A DNA stretch of 64,000 bases from Setoptus koraiensis (lineage: Eukaryota > Arthropoda), in assembly GCA_048013815.1 (NCBI GenBank), contig CM106585.1:21266001-21330000 (forward strand), read 5' to 3'. The position numbers and the translations under genes are program-made. This document shows, one piece after another, positions 11,972 through 24,300 of this stretch (positions within the stretch are counted from its first letter, which is position 1; the number at the start of each line of letters is the position of its first letter). Below the pieces are notes generated by a model, which did not search any database, was not told the origin of the DNA, and was given only the letters and a program-made list of their open reading frames with translations.

Positions 11972-13600
11972 GTTTTGCCGCTACTGCTGCTCAGTAAGCT
12001 AATTGATGAATTCCGTCGCTGCCTCCGCGAATCAATAATGTATATATATGTGGGTGTGTTAGTGTAAATTGGCGATACGGCCAGTGATAGTGATAATAAA
12101 TATTTCGAAGCGACTGTATCCGCGATAATATGTGACACACAATCGTGTCGTGCAATGCAAGATCCTGACGAGGGTCGCTTGTCGGTGTGTCTGGTGTGGT
12201 GTCGTGTCAATCCCGTTGTGCTTATAACATGACTAGCTAATTGCGAACACTCGGTCGACCGGAGCAGCCATTTAACTTGCCTGTCTGATTGTTGCTGTTG
12301 TTGCTGTTGTTGGTGGTGGCGGCGACGATAATTTTATTATTTTTATAAATTTTATCATGATTGACGACACGAAATAAATAACTGATTGACGAACAATAAT
12401 TGCCTTTTGTTGCGTATCGCAATACTCATGTTGTGATCACTCGGTGGCGGCAACGCGACGAATGTTCGATTGGGCTCAAATAAGCTTATCAGTGTCTTTG
12501 TGTGGATAGATCTATAATCTATAATAAGAGACGAAAAAATTCGACAAAAACTCAACTCGTTTGAGTCACTTTTGCGAGTGTGAGCTTGTGAGTTGGCCGC
12601 ACCACGGGCTCAATTGATTGTTGAATTTGTTCGACAATTGCGAACAAATAATTATTACACTGCGCTGTGTGTGTGTGCGAGCGAGTGCGTGTGCGCTCGC
12701 TTGATTCGGGCGACAATTGCCTTTGACGACAAGCACGATGACAGACGATAAGGCGACTCTATGCTACAGAGTCTATAGTGCACAAGTTGTTGTTGTTGTT
12801 CTTATTATTTTATTTCTGAAATATCTTTCGTTTCATTTTCTAGCAATCGAATTTTTAGCAGTGTGTGTGTGTGTGTTTATGACTGACTGACTCAGCACTG
12901 GTAAAGCGAGTGTGCGTGCGCTAATGATCTTGATGCAACTCGGATCTGCGCGGCGGCGGCGGCGGCGGCGAACAAATAAATTATTGGGAGGCACAAATGC
13001 ACGCACATGCAAATAGGATGCTTGATGATGATGATAAAGATGGCGAATGTGCTGCTGCTGCTGCTGTTAACAAGATGACAACTATTTCGACGATATGACG
13101 ACAAGCACAGTGGCAATAGCAGTGGCGGCGGCGGTAGCAGCGCTAGTTGCAGATGGAGGCACACGGACACATGTGAACAGTAGGACGAATCGAATGAAAA
13201 TGATGATTTGATGACGACAACATCTAGCAGCGTGAGCCAGTCAAGCAACCACTGCCACTCGCCAACGTTTGCGAATCAAATCGAATCGAACCAACCAACA
13301 CACACAACTGAAAATTGTATTGAACAGAATCGAACAAACAACAGCCACCACCAGTTTGACACGCACAAAAGTTGACGCGCATGCGCCACGCTCTCTCTCT
13401 TGAGGGCAGTGTGGCTCAACGCGCTGAGTCGCAATCTTGAGCGCTTGAGTCCATCTCTGGGCCGGCTGAGCCGACGCTTCTTGATTGTTGTCGCGCGTTG
13501 CATGGCGCGCTCATCATCATATATCCACATGTGGATGATGATTATGGGGCCGGCACACACACACACACACACACACTCTGTGAGTGAACACTGTTAGTCA
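11972..13600. other. 5' flank of teashirt
   Basis: This region is directly upstream of the teashirt start and probably contains its 5' untranslated region and promoter. An in-frame TAG precedes the ATG. There are Q-codon-like CAA/TTG runs near 12290-12315, a GGC run near 12950-12970, a GT run near 12860-12876 and a CA run at 13553-13576. I cannot place the transcription start. Confidence 0.55.
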
Positions 13601-13870
13601 CCTTGACTGGTTAAATAGATACGCGGGGCAGGGTGCGCGCCGTCGCTCGCTATTGCGTGGCTAGCTGCCTCGGGCGAGTGGCGCCCTCTCATGTCGCGAG
13701 CGCCAGTTACAGCAGCAAGAGTCTTGGCGTGCATAATCACATCATACTGTGATGATCACAGTCATAGGCGAGCTACCTATGCGTACCTATATTGCGCTGT
13801 TGTTTGCGCCAACAACAATCATTATCTAACAAACGCGTGACGCCTGACACGTCCCATTGGCATATCCTGT

Positions 13871-14000
13871 CGCACTATATCAGGCCACACCGAGCTATAC
13901 CGAATTGTACCGAGTTGTACCGAGTTATACCGAGTAATACCGGGTTATATCGGGTTATATCGGGTCGTATCGGGCCGTGTCAGGCCCTGTCAAGCTATAT
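13871..14000. repeat. 10-bp minisatellite, 13 degenerate units
   Basis: Thirteen consecutive decamers of the form CGRGYTRTAY (for example CGAGTTATAC and CGGGTTATAT) stay in exact 10-bp register. The centre is most regular and the edges have drifted. Confidence 0.9.
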
Positions 14001-14802
14001 CGAGCTTGGCAGCCAATCAAGAGCCGAGCTAATCTCTGTGCAGGGCGGGCCGCTGTTGTTGTTGTCGTTATTATTATTAGTATTATTATCATCGTTATTG
14101 TTTTCAGTGCAAGTCATGCTTTCTTATTATGTGCATCACTGATTTTGTCTACCTCATTGACCTGGCCCCGTTCTCTGGCTGGCCGCGGCTCGCAGACTCT
14201 CCAAGGGGCCAGTTGAGGCTGGCTGCACGGCTCAGTGTCGCAGCGAGTCAGTGTCGGCCTCATTTGGTTGGCCCGCGCTGATAAGATTGTGATTGAGTGT
14301 GTCAGAGTGAGTGTGCTCCAGTTTGTTTATTTAGTTTATCCAAACACCAATGACAATCGTTATCTAATTATTCGTCAGTTTACACTCGTGTGCTCCCCGC
14401 TCTAGATTACTCTCATGTGTGTGTGTGTGTGTTAGGATTTACTAATTTTATCTAATTTTTTCCACTGGCCCCAACTCTCTTGCCCTTTGGTTATGCTTCA
14501 AATCATATCTTGATCAAGTGCGCCCCTTTTTTGCCCTCTATCTCTGTTGTTGGGGCGCATGTTTGTGCTGGTCGTGTTTGCGCCCGACCGGCATGCTGGT
14601 AGTGGCTGGTTTGTTTATAGTCACATGACTAAAGAGAGTGGCTCGCTAAACTGGAGCGAAGATTGTTTAATTTTGATTAGGTTATTGTGTTTGATTAGAC
14701 GTCCGATTCGAAGCGTCTGATAGTCTTGTCTGCTGTTGTTTTTGTTTGTTTGTCGCTCCACGGCGCCTCCACACCGGCGCACTGGGCGCAAGCAATAGAC
14801 AT

Positions 14803-14862
14803 TTGCCAGTGGATTGCCAGCGATTGCCAGCCACTGCCAGCCACTGCCAGCCACTGCCAGCG
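14803..14862. repeat. 10-bp minisatellite, 6 units
   Basis: Six decamers based on ACTGCCAGCC, the last three almost identical. Confidence 0.92.
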
Positions 14863-15284
14863 GAGAAACATTAATCTAATGCAACGGTGCGCCACTGTTG
14901 GTTTTAACTGGTTAAATAAGTAAATTTGCCGCCGACTAAGTGGAGCAGAGTCGCCCACAAACAACCGTGCGATACTTGTCACGAACGTTGGACGTTTGCG
15001 TTCGCATGTGCCGTTACATCACCATAATAGCGTCAAGCGATCCATCCCGAGATGCGCGTAACCTGCGCCAACCGGCCGACCGGCCGGCCAGCCAGCAAGC
15101 TAATAACGGCAAGTGGGCCAATATTGGCCGCTGTGACACGGGCAGGCGGACACTGGCATTGATTAGGCAGCCGCTGGCGGCTAGCGCTGCCAGCCAATCT
15201 AGTCAAGGTTGAGCCAAAGCAGATGAATGTGACTGTATTGTCATTTTCTGCTGCTCTACCTCCATCTCTGGCTCACACTGGCGC

Positions 15285-15348
15285 AATATCGCGCCGCCGG
15301 AGTATCGCGCCGCCGGAGTATCGCGCCGTCAGAGTATCGCGCCGCTGG
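15285..15348. repeat. 16-bp minisatellite, 4 units
   Basis: Four copies of AGTATCGCGCCGCCGG with one to three changes each, in exact 16-bp register. Confidence 0.93.
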
Positions 15349-15575
15349 AATGGGAGCAGGCAACTGTGCTCGCGCAAACAACGAGCTCGAGTATCTCCTT
15401 CCAATTTGGCTCCCCATCAACTCTTACGGCTCCCCATAGAGCTGACGGAGTGTGACGACAAGTGTCGTTGTAATGATCTCAATCAAATCCATCTGCCTCT
15501 CACACTTTCGGCCCGTGCACACACACACACGCACACGTTGCATACACATTGGCCAGAAGTTACATAAGTGCTGCG

Positions 15576-15578
<3 letters not shown>

Positions 15579-15613
<35 letters not shown>
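15579..15613. repeat. (GT)n microsatellite
   Basis: A clean GT dinucleotide run of about 17 units. Confidence 0.95.
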
Positions 15614-15615
<2 letters not shown>

Positions 15616-16428
15616 GTGTAGGTGTGTGTCAGTTGTCAGTTGCACTCGCTGCTGGCTAAGCCGCCAGCAGCGCCGATCGCCTCTGTAACCAGTCCGACAA
15701 CACAATCAGCTCGCTGGCAAATACTCTGCGCCTTGCCAGCCAGCTCGCCAGCCTTGCCAGTGGCTCGCTGGCTCGATGTGCCAGTTTGGCCACTAGGGGC
15801 GCCGGGCCAGCACTTTATAGACACATGGCCTAATTAACTTGACCACCGTCACCCGATCTAGCGCGAGCCGCAAGCGGGCCCGGCCAGCCTGTGGCCCGTC
15901 ATCACCTGAGCGAATTGGCAGCCATTGTTGTGTGCAATCACATCATTTGAGCCGAGCCAAATTGCGGCCACACAAGTCACAGCTAGGGTGCTGGTGTCAG
16001 CCTTGGGTAAGCCAGCGAAATTTGATTGCTATTGAGTTGTTGTTGTTGCTGCCACAGTGGCTTGTGGCGGCACCAGAGGCACTTACTGCAGATTTGATGC
16101 TAATTATTGGAGACGCTTCTAAACCAGTTGAGGCCGACAGGCGGCCCCGGGTAGATTACCATCGAATTAGCTCGTCCCGTATCCAGCGCACAAGCCCAAA
16201 TACCCGGCCGACAAACAGCTCGCGAACCGGCTCAATTGGCTGAACCGGCTGAAACAACAAAACTGGCTGCACAAACAGCAGTTTGCTCCGCATTAACTCA
16301 CCGCCGCGATCATCAATTTCCATCAATGTCCGACCAGAGATCAGCGATTGTGTGTCAAGCGACAGTGCGGCACTAGTTGTGCATCGGCACACACACACAC
16401 ACACATGTTAAATGCGCAACCAACGACG

Positions 16429-16497
16429 ACAACAACACTGACAACGACAGCGACAGCAACAACGACAGCGACAACAACAACAACAAAAGACATTTAA
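16429..16497. repeat. (GACAAC/GACAGC)n hexamer tract
   Basis: An imperfect run of GACAAC, GACAGC and CAACAA units, ending in a CAA run. Confidence 0.85.
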
Positions 16498-16702
16498 GAA
16501 TAGTAATGATTTGGCCGGCAGCAAACATTGAAATTTGTCAGCGATCGAGACATGTTTTCAGCGTCACCAAATAACTGTTGTCATCTTTTTGCTAGAGATG
16601 GATCAGTGGCGCTGGCGCTGCTGCTGCGTATCATAAATTGTAAATATTGTTGTCTGACAATGTTGTCAGAGACGCTATCAGACGGCTCTAGATCGCTGTG
16701 TG

Positions 16703-16739
16703 TGTGTCTAATCTTTGCTCGCCCCAAAGATTAGACACA
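16703..16739. other. perfect 15-bp hairpin
   Basis: TGTGTCTAATCTTTG at 703-717 is the exact reverse complement of CAAAGATTAGACACA at 725-739, with a 7-base loop (CTCGCCC). It lies in unique sequence. No coding context and no known RNA family recognised. Confidence 0.85.
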
Positions 16740-17366
16740 AGTATCAATGGTCTAATGGCACTAATGGTCTTGTGAGTGTTACACACTGTCACACAAAGAC
16801 AAAATGGGAGATAAAAACAAATAGGGACCTAATGGTTGCAACAATGACGACAACAACAACAACAGCAACATCGGCAATGGGCTCAGATTCATCATCGCTA
16901 ATGATCGATGATTGCGTCGATATCATTAGTTTTTGGCGCCCAACAACTGTCTGTGCAATTGTCTGCACTTTGTGCCCAAATTGAGACAAACACACACAAT
17001 TTTAGCTCAAGTCCAATAACACAAACCTTTTCTCGTTTGTCTCGCTTGTCACTTTGCGATCTTGAGCTATCCGCCGGCGCGCTGCTGCGGCAGCCCGGCG
17101 TCGACGGTGTCATCGCCAAGGCCCGTCGCCGATCGCTTATCTCGCCGCGCCGTGTCGTGTTGCGACAATTGCGACAAAATGGCGACAAATGTTAATTGCG
17201 ACCATTGTTGGCATGCAGCTGAGCGAATTGTTTTGTCGCCCGTGTCCCGCGTCTATGTTTTACAAATGTCAATGTTCACCAACAATTGCCCATTTGCCAA
17301 TTTGCCGATTGGGCGCCTCGGCAAGCCCAACGGTTCGCCAACAGCCAACAAACGAGCTTGCCAATT

Positions 17367-17402
17367 TGTGTCACAATTTTGTGAGTCACAAATTGTGACA
17401 CA
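17367..17402. other. 16-bp hairpin with one bulge
   Basis: TGTGTCACAATTTTGTG (367-383) pairs with CACAAATTGTGACACA (387-402); there is one bulged T and a 3-base loop. Confidence 0.85.
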
Positions 17403-17673
17403 GCGCGCGGGCGCACTTATCGGTCGATAGGTGGCCAGCTCTAATTATGATTCATTGTTATGGTTGTGACGCATCGCACTGCAATGATTGCTGCAATGAT
17501 GTGCGGCCAGCTTGCACACTGTGCACACTGTGGTTGCTGCGGCGAGTGCCGTTCGGCCGACTGCAATAGGCGCGCCGGGGCGCCATCTCGCGCCCAAGTC
17601 CGCAACCGGGCCCAGTCAACAGGCTTGATTAACATAAAATTGTCGTTGTTGAGTTAATTGCCCATGAGTCATG

Positions 17674-17690
17674 AGTTGTTGTTGTTGGCA

Positions 17691-17774
<84 letters not shown>

Positions 17775-17804
17775 TTGTTGTTGTTGTTGCTGTTGTTGTT
17801 GTTG
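17674..17804. repeat. (GTTGCT)n hexamer array
   Basis: About 13 nearly perfect GTTGCT units flanked by GTT runs. The minus strand reads CAGCAA. It would encode polyglutamine in one frame, but no open gene structure surrounds it. Confidence 0.95.
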
Positions 17805-18479
17805 GTTTCCACGACCCGAGTGGTTGTTTGGCGCATCATGTTGCCATGGTTACCCGATAATAATTTGACGGCGGCAATGAATTAGCATCAAAGAAACGGG
17901 CTGCCTCCACCCGGGTTTGCACCGGCCGCCATCGGCTTCTATCCGCTTGCGCCGGCTTCGATCCGCTTGCGCCGGCCTGCGTCGGTCGGAGCGGCTCGGG
18001 CTGTTCGGGCGCTCGGACTGGGCAACATTGGCAGCCAGAGCGGCCAAAAGAATGAATTATAGACACGACTCCGGCCGAACAAGTGAGTGGCCAAGATGAA
18101 TTATATCGCTGCCGCTGGTTGGGCTATTTGTATCAAGAGAGGGAGCGCGTTTGATCAACTACTTTGCAAATCATCATCATTTGCTGGCCAGTCATTGGCT
18201 GGTCGCATCGGCTCGCTGGCCAGATAATGGGCACGGGAGATTGATTGTTTGCCGAGTGCGCACAACTGCGCCGGCTAGAGGCGCAAGTGTTAATTTTTAA
18301 TTATAGGATACAATTGATTTATTATCATTATCGTCCGTATGCATGCACTCACTATGTAGCCATTCCCAGAAGAGGGGTCTTGCTGCCACTGGAACGGGCA
18401 CATCCGAGCGGGCGCTGGCCGGCCGACGAGAGCTTGCCTACTGCCAGTTAATTGTTCAACTACGGCCACGGTTGTGTCT

Positions 18480-18591
18480 TGTTGCAGCTTGTTGTTGCAG
18501 TTGTTGCTGTTGCTGTTGCTGTTGTTGCTGTTGTTGCTGTTGTTGCTGTTGTTGCAGTTGCTGTTGCTGCTGTTGCAGCTTGTTGTTGCAC
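18480..18591. repeat. (TTGCTG/TTGTTGCTG)n array
   Basis: A second array of the same hexamer with a 9-base TTGTTGCTG variant, 700 bases from the first. Confidence 0.93.
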
Positions 18592-18898
18592 TCACGGCGG
18601 CCGTTCTCCACAACAGTCGCTACGGCAGTCGCTGCAACAGCCGCCACCAGTCGCGCCGACCGGTCGGCCGGCCATTTATCCGGCCAGCGCCGCCTGTCAG
18701 GCGGCCAGCGGGCCGGCAACAGGCAACAGAGTTCAAGCAGGTATATAAAACAATAATAAAACATCAAGTATTGCCAGTCATCTCGTCTAACTCATCTCGT
18801 CGCAACTCGCTGATCCAATTCATTATGATATTATTGGCTGGCAACCGTGCTCTCTCACGACCTTGCTGCGGCGCATCATTTGCATCATGCCAGCGTCA

Positions 18899-19021
18899 TG
18901 CCTCGGACGCAACGACGCCGGCAACAACGACGGCAACAACGACAGCAACAGCAACAACGACAGCAGCAACAACGACAGCAGCAACAACGACAGCAGCAAC
19001 AACAACAACAGCAACAACGTT
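18899..19021. repeat. CAA/CAG/GAC-rich array with a 15-bp higher-order unit
   Basis: Units such as CAGCAACAACGACAG repeat about three times inside a longer CAACAACGAC tract. It is related to the nearby GTTGCT arrays but in the opposite orientation. Confidence 0.9.
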
Positions 19022-20152
19022 TCGCGCCGAACATGATTAGCATGTTGGGCTTGCACTTTGCACACTTTTTACAATTACGCCTATTGCTATTATTGGCCAT
19101 GGGCTGGCCGGCAACAACAACGACGCCAACAGATGAGCCCATTCGATAATAGTGCCATCGAGAGCCAATCAAACGAGTGGCGCGCTGATCCAACGAGCAC
19201 AACTAATGGTCAAGAGTCAATCATGATTAATAACCAACAACAAATCATTACCGGCTCCGACGGACACCCCGTCACAGAGTGCGTGCGTTGTCTCAACTTG
19301 AGTCAGTGGCTCGCCTCGGCCGCTGTCGGCCACTCTGCCGTCCTCAATGGCCGCTGGCTGGCCTGGTCAGCGCCACGTTCTCTCGTATCGCTCGCAGTCG
19401 ATCGAGCGCATTCCCAAACAGCGATCCTGTGATGTCTTGTTGCGAGATATCGCAAGCTATCGCGAGACACGGCGAGCCACGGCGAGACATGGCGAGACGT
19501 CGCGAGATGTGAGTGCCAATATCGAGTCGAGCCGATCAAAACCAAAACGATTGGCGACTCGCTCGGGGGCGGCAGCTCGACACGGACAGTAGCGACGCTC
19601 GAACGGTTGACCACACGACGAGCACAAAACAGACAGGTGACCTGTCAGACCTGACAGACCTGACAGACCTGACAGAGAAGTGCGACAAGAATCGTCGAAA
19701 TATCCAGCGCTTATAGGTCTCTCTTGGTGTGGCTCGGTCACATCCGCGTCATATAGTGCACACATGCCGCGAGAGATTGACCGAGTTGATTGACGGGTGC
19801 GCACATCTCTCGATATAGGGGCCGCAGGTTGCTCGTTATAGGAGCTTGTTGCTCACGACGCCGCCCGATCAATCATCCGGAGTGTGTGTGTGTGTGTCCG
19901 GTCAGCGACGAGACAGCGTCAATCACAGCCCGTCTCATGGCGGGCGTGAGCAAGCAATCAATTGAATGGCCAGTGTGAGCGGCAGGTAGTCGTTGTGTGC
20001 TCGTCAAATTAACACCGCCGATTAGTTTGTGACGGGCGCATTTCTGACGAGCGCATCTCTGACGAGCGCATTTCTCGACAAACTCATTTCTCGACAAACT
20101 CGAACGAGTTTTTCTCTAGTTTGTCGGCGCGCACCCACGAGCCTTCAATCAA

Positions 20153-20247
20153 AACTCGCCAATCACAAGTCGCCAATCGTTACTCGCCAATCGCAACTCG
20201 CCAATCGCAACTCGCCAATCGCAACTCGCCAGTCGGAGCTGGCCAAT
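20153..20247. repeat. 14-bp minisatellite carrying CCAAT
   Basis: About six copies of TCGCCAATCGCAAC. Each unit contains CCAAT, so the array presents the CCAAT pentamer repeatedly at 14-bp spacing. Confidence 0.9.
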
Positions 20248-20820
20248 CAAAGCCCAAAACACCTGTTGTTGAGCGTGGTTGGAGCGGGCGGCGCATCATG
20301 ACATAAAATTGTATCTATTGTGGCATCAATTGAATCAATTGCGCAATTCATTCACAAGCGAGCCGATAACGCGATCAGCTGTTGGCCGCTTATTGGTGGG
20401 CAATCGTGACTCAGGTGAGACTGGCATGGTGAGCGGCAACAACAACAACAACAACAACAACGGCAACATTTCATAATGTTGCTGCCATTAAGCAATGTAG
20501 CAAATTAAGTGTTGGCCGGCTCGAGGCTCGAGATACCAACAACAGCAACAACATGCAGCATAACCTCAATAAATCACCTGTTGCTTTTTTCACACAATCA
20601 TAGTTCATTTGTAATGTTGTTTTGTGTGCATTTGTAGTATATTTAATAATGCTCTAGTTGGCCGACGAGCTCGGCGCAATGAGGGCGATATCGCAGCCAT
20701 TGTGATGCTGACCCTTGCACCGTCGGCCACTGACAATCGGCCAGCCGGGCCAACGGGAATGAGCTTGAGCGGGGGCCCGTCGACAATCGTGAGAGTTGAT
20801 CTCTCTCTCTCTCATACTGC

Positions 20821-20869
20821 ACTACATTGCGTAATACATTGCGTAATACATTGCGTAATACATTGCTCG
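20821..20869. repeat. 12-bp minisatellite, 4 units
   Basis: Four copies of ATTGCGTAATAC, the last one truncated. Confidence 0.93.
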
Positions 20870-22275
20870 AGTGCATAGGCTGGAGGATGTGCCATGCACC
20901 ATTTGAGTGCTCAAATCATACATGCGCAATCGGAATGTCAGATGGACAAGATCAACAATTGCAACAACAACAACAACAAGCTTGATTATTCGCATTGATT
21001 GTAATTATTGCCCGCTCGAATTTGTTTGCATAATAATTGCGGCCAACGAGAGCCGAGTCTCTATGGCCGAGTCACGATGCCTTCGATCGGCCCGTAGCAT
21101 ATCGGCCGGCGCTCTAAATGGCGGCCTGTGTGAGGGCCGGCGGTTGGTCAGGTGCCAAAGTGCCAGCTGAACAGAGTCTTTGGGAAATTATTGGACCACT
21201 TGAACAAGCCAAAAAGAGGAACGCAAGCAAATAAATCAAACTCTCTCTCTCTAAATAAAGTGAGTGCCTCAGTGAGTTGCGTCTGAGTGAGAGAGCCAGC
21301 ACGATCTGCGCTCATAATGCATGTAAGGCATGGACAAGAGCCACAAAGATGGACAACAACAACAACATTATGTTTTGTCCATTCATGCCCATGATGATGA
21401 TGGCCGGGCACAACAAAAACGATGATGATCTACACTCTGCAAACGCACTCTCCGACACACACACACACAAACAGGTAAGTGAGGCATGATCAACTGTTAG
21501 TTTTTTAATTAATCATTAATTGCCTGCAATAGCCAAACACTGACCACTGGCCATGGACGCGTCACTTGCGCAACAGCGACGCGAACAACAACAAGAGCGT
21601 TGCTGCTGCTGCCGTCGTTGTTGCTGTCGTTGTTTCTGTTGTTGCTGCTGCTGCTGCGTCGCTATTCCGTCATGTCCGTGTGTTGCCTGTATATCATCAC
21701 CTGTGCACACCGGCATATAATGACTTGACTTATAACGCAACAACTGGCAACAAGCGGCTCAAGTTCATTCATTGGGCACAGGTGCACTCAATTGGGCAGC
21801 TTGTTGCGCAATGTTACGCCGTCCACTTGTCCAGTGCTCATAACAGTGTGTACGAAGTGTGCGACCAGCTGATTGCCTCTCAACTGATACTGTATGAACT
21901 GATACGTTTACCAACTGATGTTACATGAACTGATGTTATATATTCTCTGCTCATATGCTCATATGCTCATATGCTGATATCGGCTCGCATGTAAATGGAC
22001 GCAAACGCTCCATCTTAACGATTAGTTTATTAGGGGCATTATTCATGTTGGCGATCTTGGCCAACCGCGCCGCCCGTCACACACAAATCATATTAACAGT
22101 CTGATTGATGGCCTATAAACAAACACACACACACGGTTGCTATTTGGCTGCTATTTGGCTATTTGGCTATTTGGCCATTTGGCCATTTGGCTGCGTTATT
22201 GCGTAACTGGCCCAACTGGGTGGTCAGCTGAGCGGCAACACGAACGGCCGTCTCATTGAATAGACGTGCATCTTG

Positions 22276-22346
22276 GCGCGATGGCTCGTTGTCTATTGGC
22301 GGCCTGGCTCGTCGTCCGTTGGCGGCCTGGCTCGTCGTCCGTTGGC
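22276..22346. repeat. 23-bp minisatellite, 3 units
   Basis: Three copies containing GGCTCGTCGTCCGTTGGCGG; the first has diverged. Confidence 0.88.
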
Positions 22347-22794
22347 GGCCTGCCAGACGCGGCCCAACAGGCCCTAAAAGGACCTGCCGTCTGGCTTTCA
22401 ATCAGTGCAGATCAAATAGCAACGGATCAGCTGAGATTATATTCCAAGAGATAGATTGGCCTTGAGTGGACCAATGGCCGCAGCTTTAAATCACTCAATC
22501 ACACAATGCGAGCCAGCTCTACTTTAAAGCGCAACTTGTGTGTGTGTGTTACATAAGTCTTTACAACAAACGCCCTGACTTGATCCTGATTGACACCGTA
22601 TGACTGGCCAATTGACTGGCTCACCTGAGTGCGCACTTAAATATCCGAATATCTGAATATCGTCCAATGGCCACTCGAAGTGCTCGAGGCGACGCGATAT
22701 TTATGTCTCGCCTAGTGCGGCTATTTAAAGCTATTTACAACAAACATGGCATGTAAGCATGCTTGTTTGCTGCCAACTAACAAGCTGCGATCGG

Positions 22795-22824
22795 ATCGGA
22801 TCGGATCGAATCGGATCAAATCGC
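22795..22824. repeat. 5-bp GATCG/GATCA repeat
   Basis: About six copies of CGGAT or its variants. Confidence 0.9.
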
Positions 22825-24227
22825 GTCTAATCACGTCGGCTGCAATCAGTGAGTTAGTCAAATACAATAATGTTGTTGTGCGGCAGCAATTATTGTGTTG
22901 TGCCATTTATAAAAATATAAATATGCGAGGCGCAAGGCGAGCAAATTGTTTAGCTCGGATGGGACCAAATGTATGGGCATTGACAATTGATTAATTGATC
23001 ACAGCGAGCCTCTATTAATCATTGACAGTCACGACTGCGCGTTTATTATAATGGCGGCGATTGTTAGCACAACAAGTTGAGCCAACTTACAATTGTTAAT
23101 GCCAACGAGAAAGATCAATTCTTTTCGGGCAGCCTCTGCCCATTGCAATTGTTAGCTGATATTGGCGGTAATTGGCAGCAACAGCAACAGCAGCAGCACC
23201 CCTTCTCGGCGTGTTTCTGTTTGTTGGGGTTTGTTTCTGTTGAGTGGCCGACTGAACAAAACAAGCGACACTGACTCTAATTCCAACACTGACGCAACCT
23301 TGAACCTGATAGATCAGATACACCTGACTCGCGCGCACTCTGACCTTACGCTTATCGGAATATTATATTATTATAGTGGCTCTATAATGATTGTTGGTCG
23401 TAGCGAAAAGTTGTTGATAGTGCAACAGCAACAGCGGCAACAACGGCAACAGCAACAGCGGCAACAACGGCAAAAGCAACAACAACAGACGCACAATAGA
23501 GAGACAAAAGTTAATTAGCGAGCGTGTACCATCATTGTTGCGCAAGCACTTGTTGATTTGTAATTGTCTAATGGGCACTAATTTCGCTCAAATGCATACT
23601 CGCTATCGACTGGCTAATTAAGCTCACATATCACAATTACATCATCTGTGTGCCTGTGCAGTGCGCACAACAGCGCCAGCCAGTATTAAACTCGATCACT
23701 GACCGATCCAGCAAAATTATGATAAATGATCGGATGGGAAAAGTTTTATAATGGTCGTGTCTCACACTGGCCAGTCGTAGTGGCCGACACTGGCCAGTGT
23801 CCGCCGCTCATAGTGGCCAGCGCCGCTCATAGTGGCCAGTGATATCGGCGATAATAGTGATGATAATGCGAAACAAAACGACCAGATCGCCTGTCGTCGT
23901 CGTCGTCGTGATTTGTTCGCGTAATCGCGCCATAATTGTAGCAGATTTTATTTTACATGTCGGGCTCAATTATATCAGACATAACATATCTGGCCGCCGA
24001 TCGATGATGCGCGCCACTATCAGCGGCCGCGATATCGACCGATCCGCTGCCAATATCCGCGCGATGCCACGCCGGTACCACGGCGCGACGATCGAGCTGG
24101 CGGAGCCCACGGACGGTCACTGATATGATGCGAGCGTGAGTGTAGTGGATATAGTGAACGGCCGATATAGTGTCCTCCGGTGCAAACAAAGGCTCCGCCC
24201 GCGGGCGCCACGCTCCGCCCTCGATGC

Positions 24228-24300
24228 TGGCGATGCTCGCGATGCTCGCGATGCTCGCGATGCTCGCGATGCTCGGGATGCTCGGGATGCTCGGGATGGT
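24228..24300. repeat. 9-bp minisatellite, 8 units
   Basis: Eight copies of GATGCTCGC, switching to GATGCTCGG in the last three, so two variants are homogenised in blocks. Confidence 0.94.

Noticed and set aside
13792-14142. Plus-strand frame ELYRVIPSNTGLYRVI-like repeats.
   Set aside because: Caused by the 10-bp array at 13871-14000.
17658-17885. Poly-leucine or poly-cysteine open frames.
   Set aside because: They are translations of the GTTGCT hexamer array and not proteins.
20153-20247. Regularly repeated array as a CRISPR.
   Set aside because: There are no spacers, the unit is 14 bp, and the DNA is eukaryotic.
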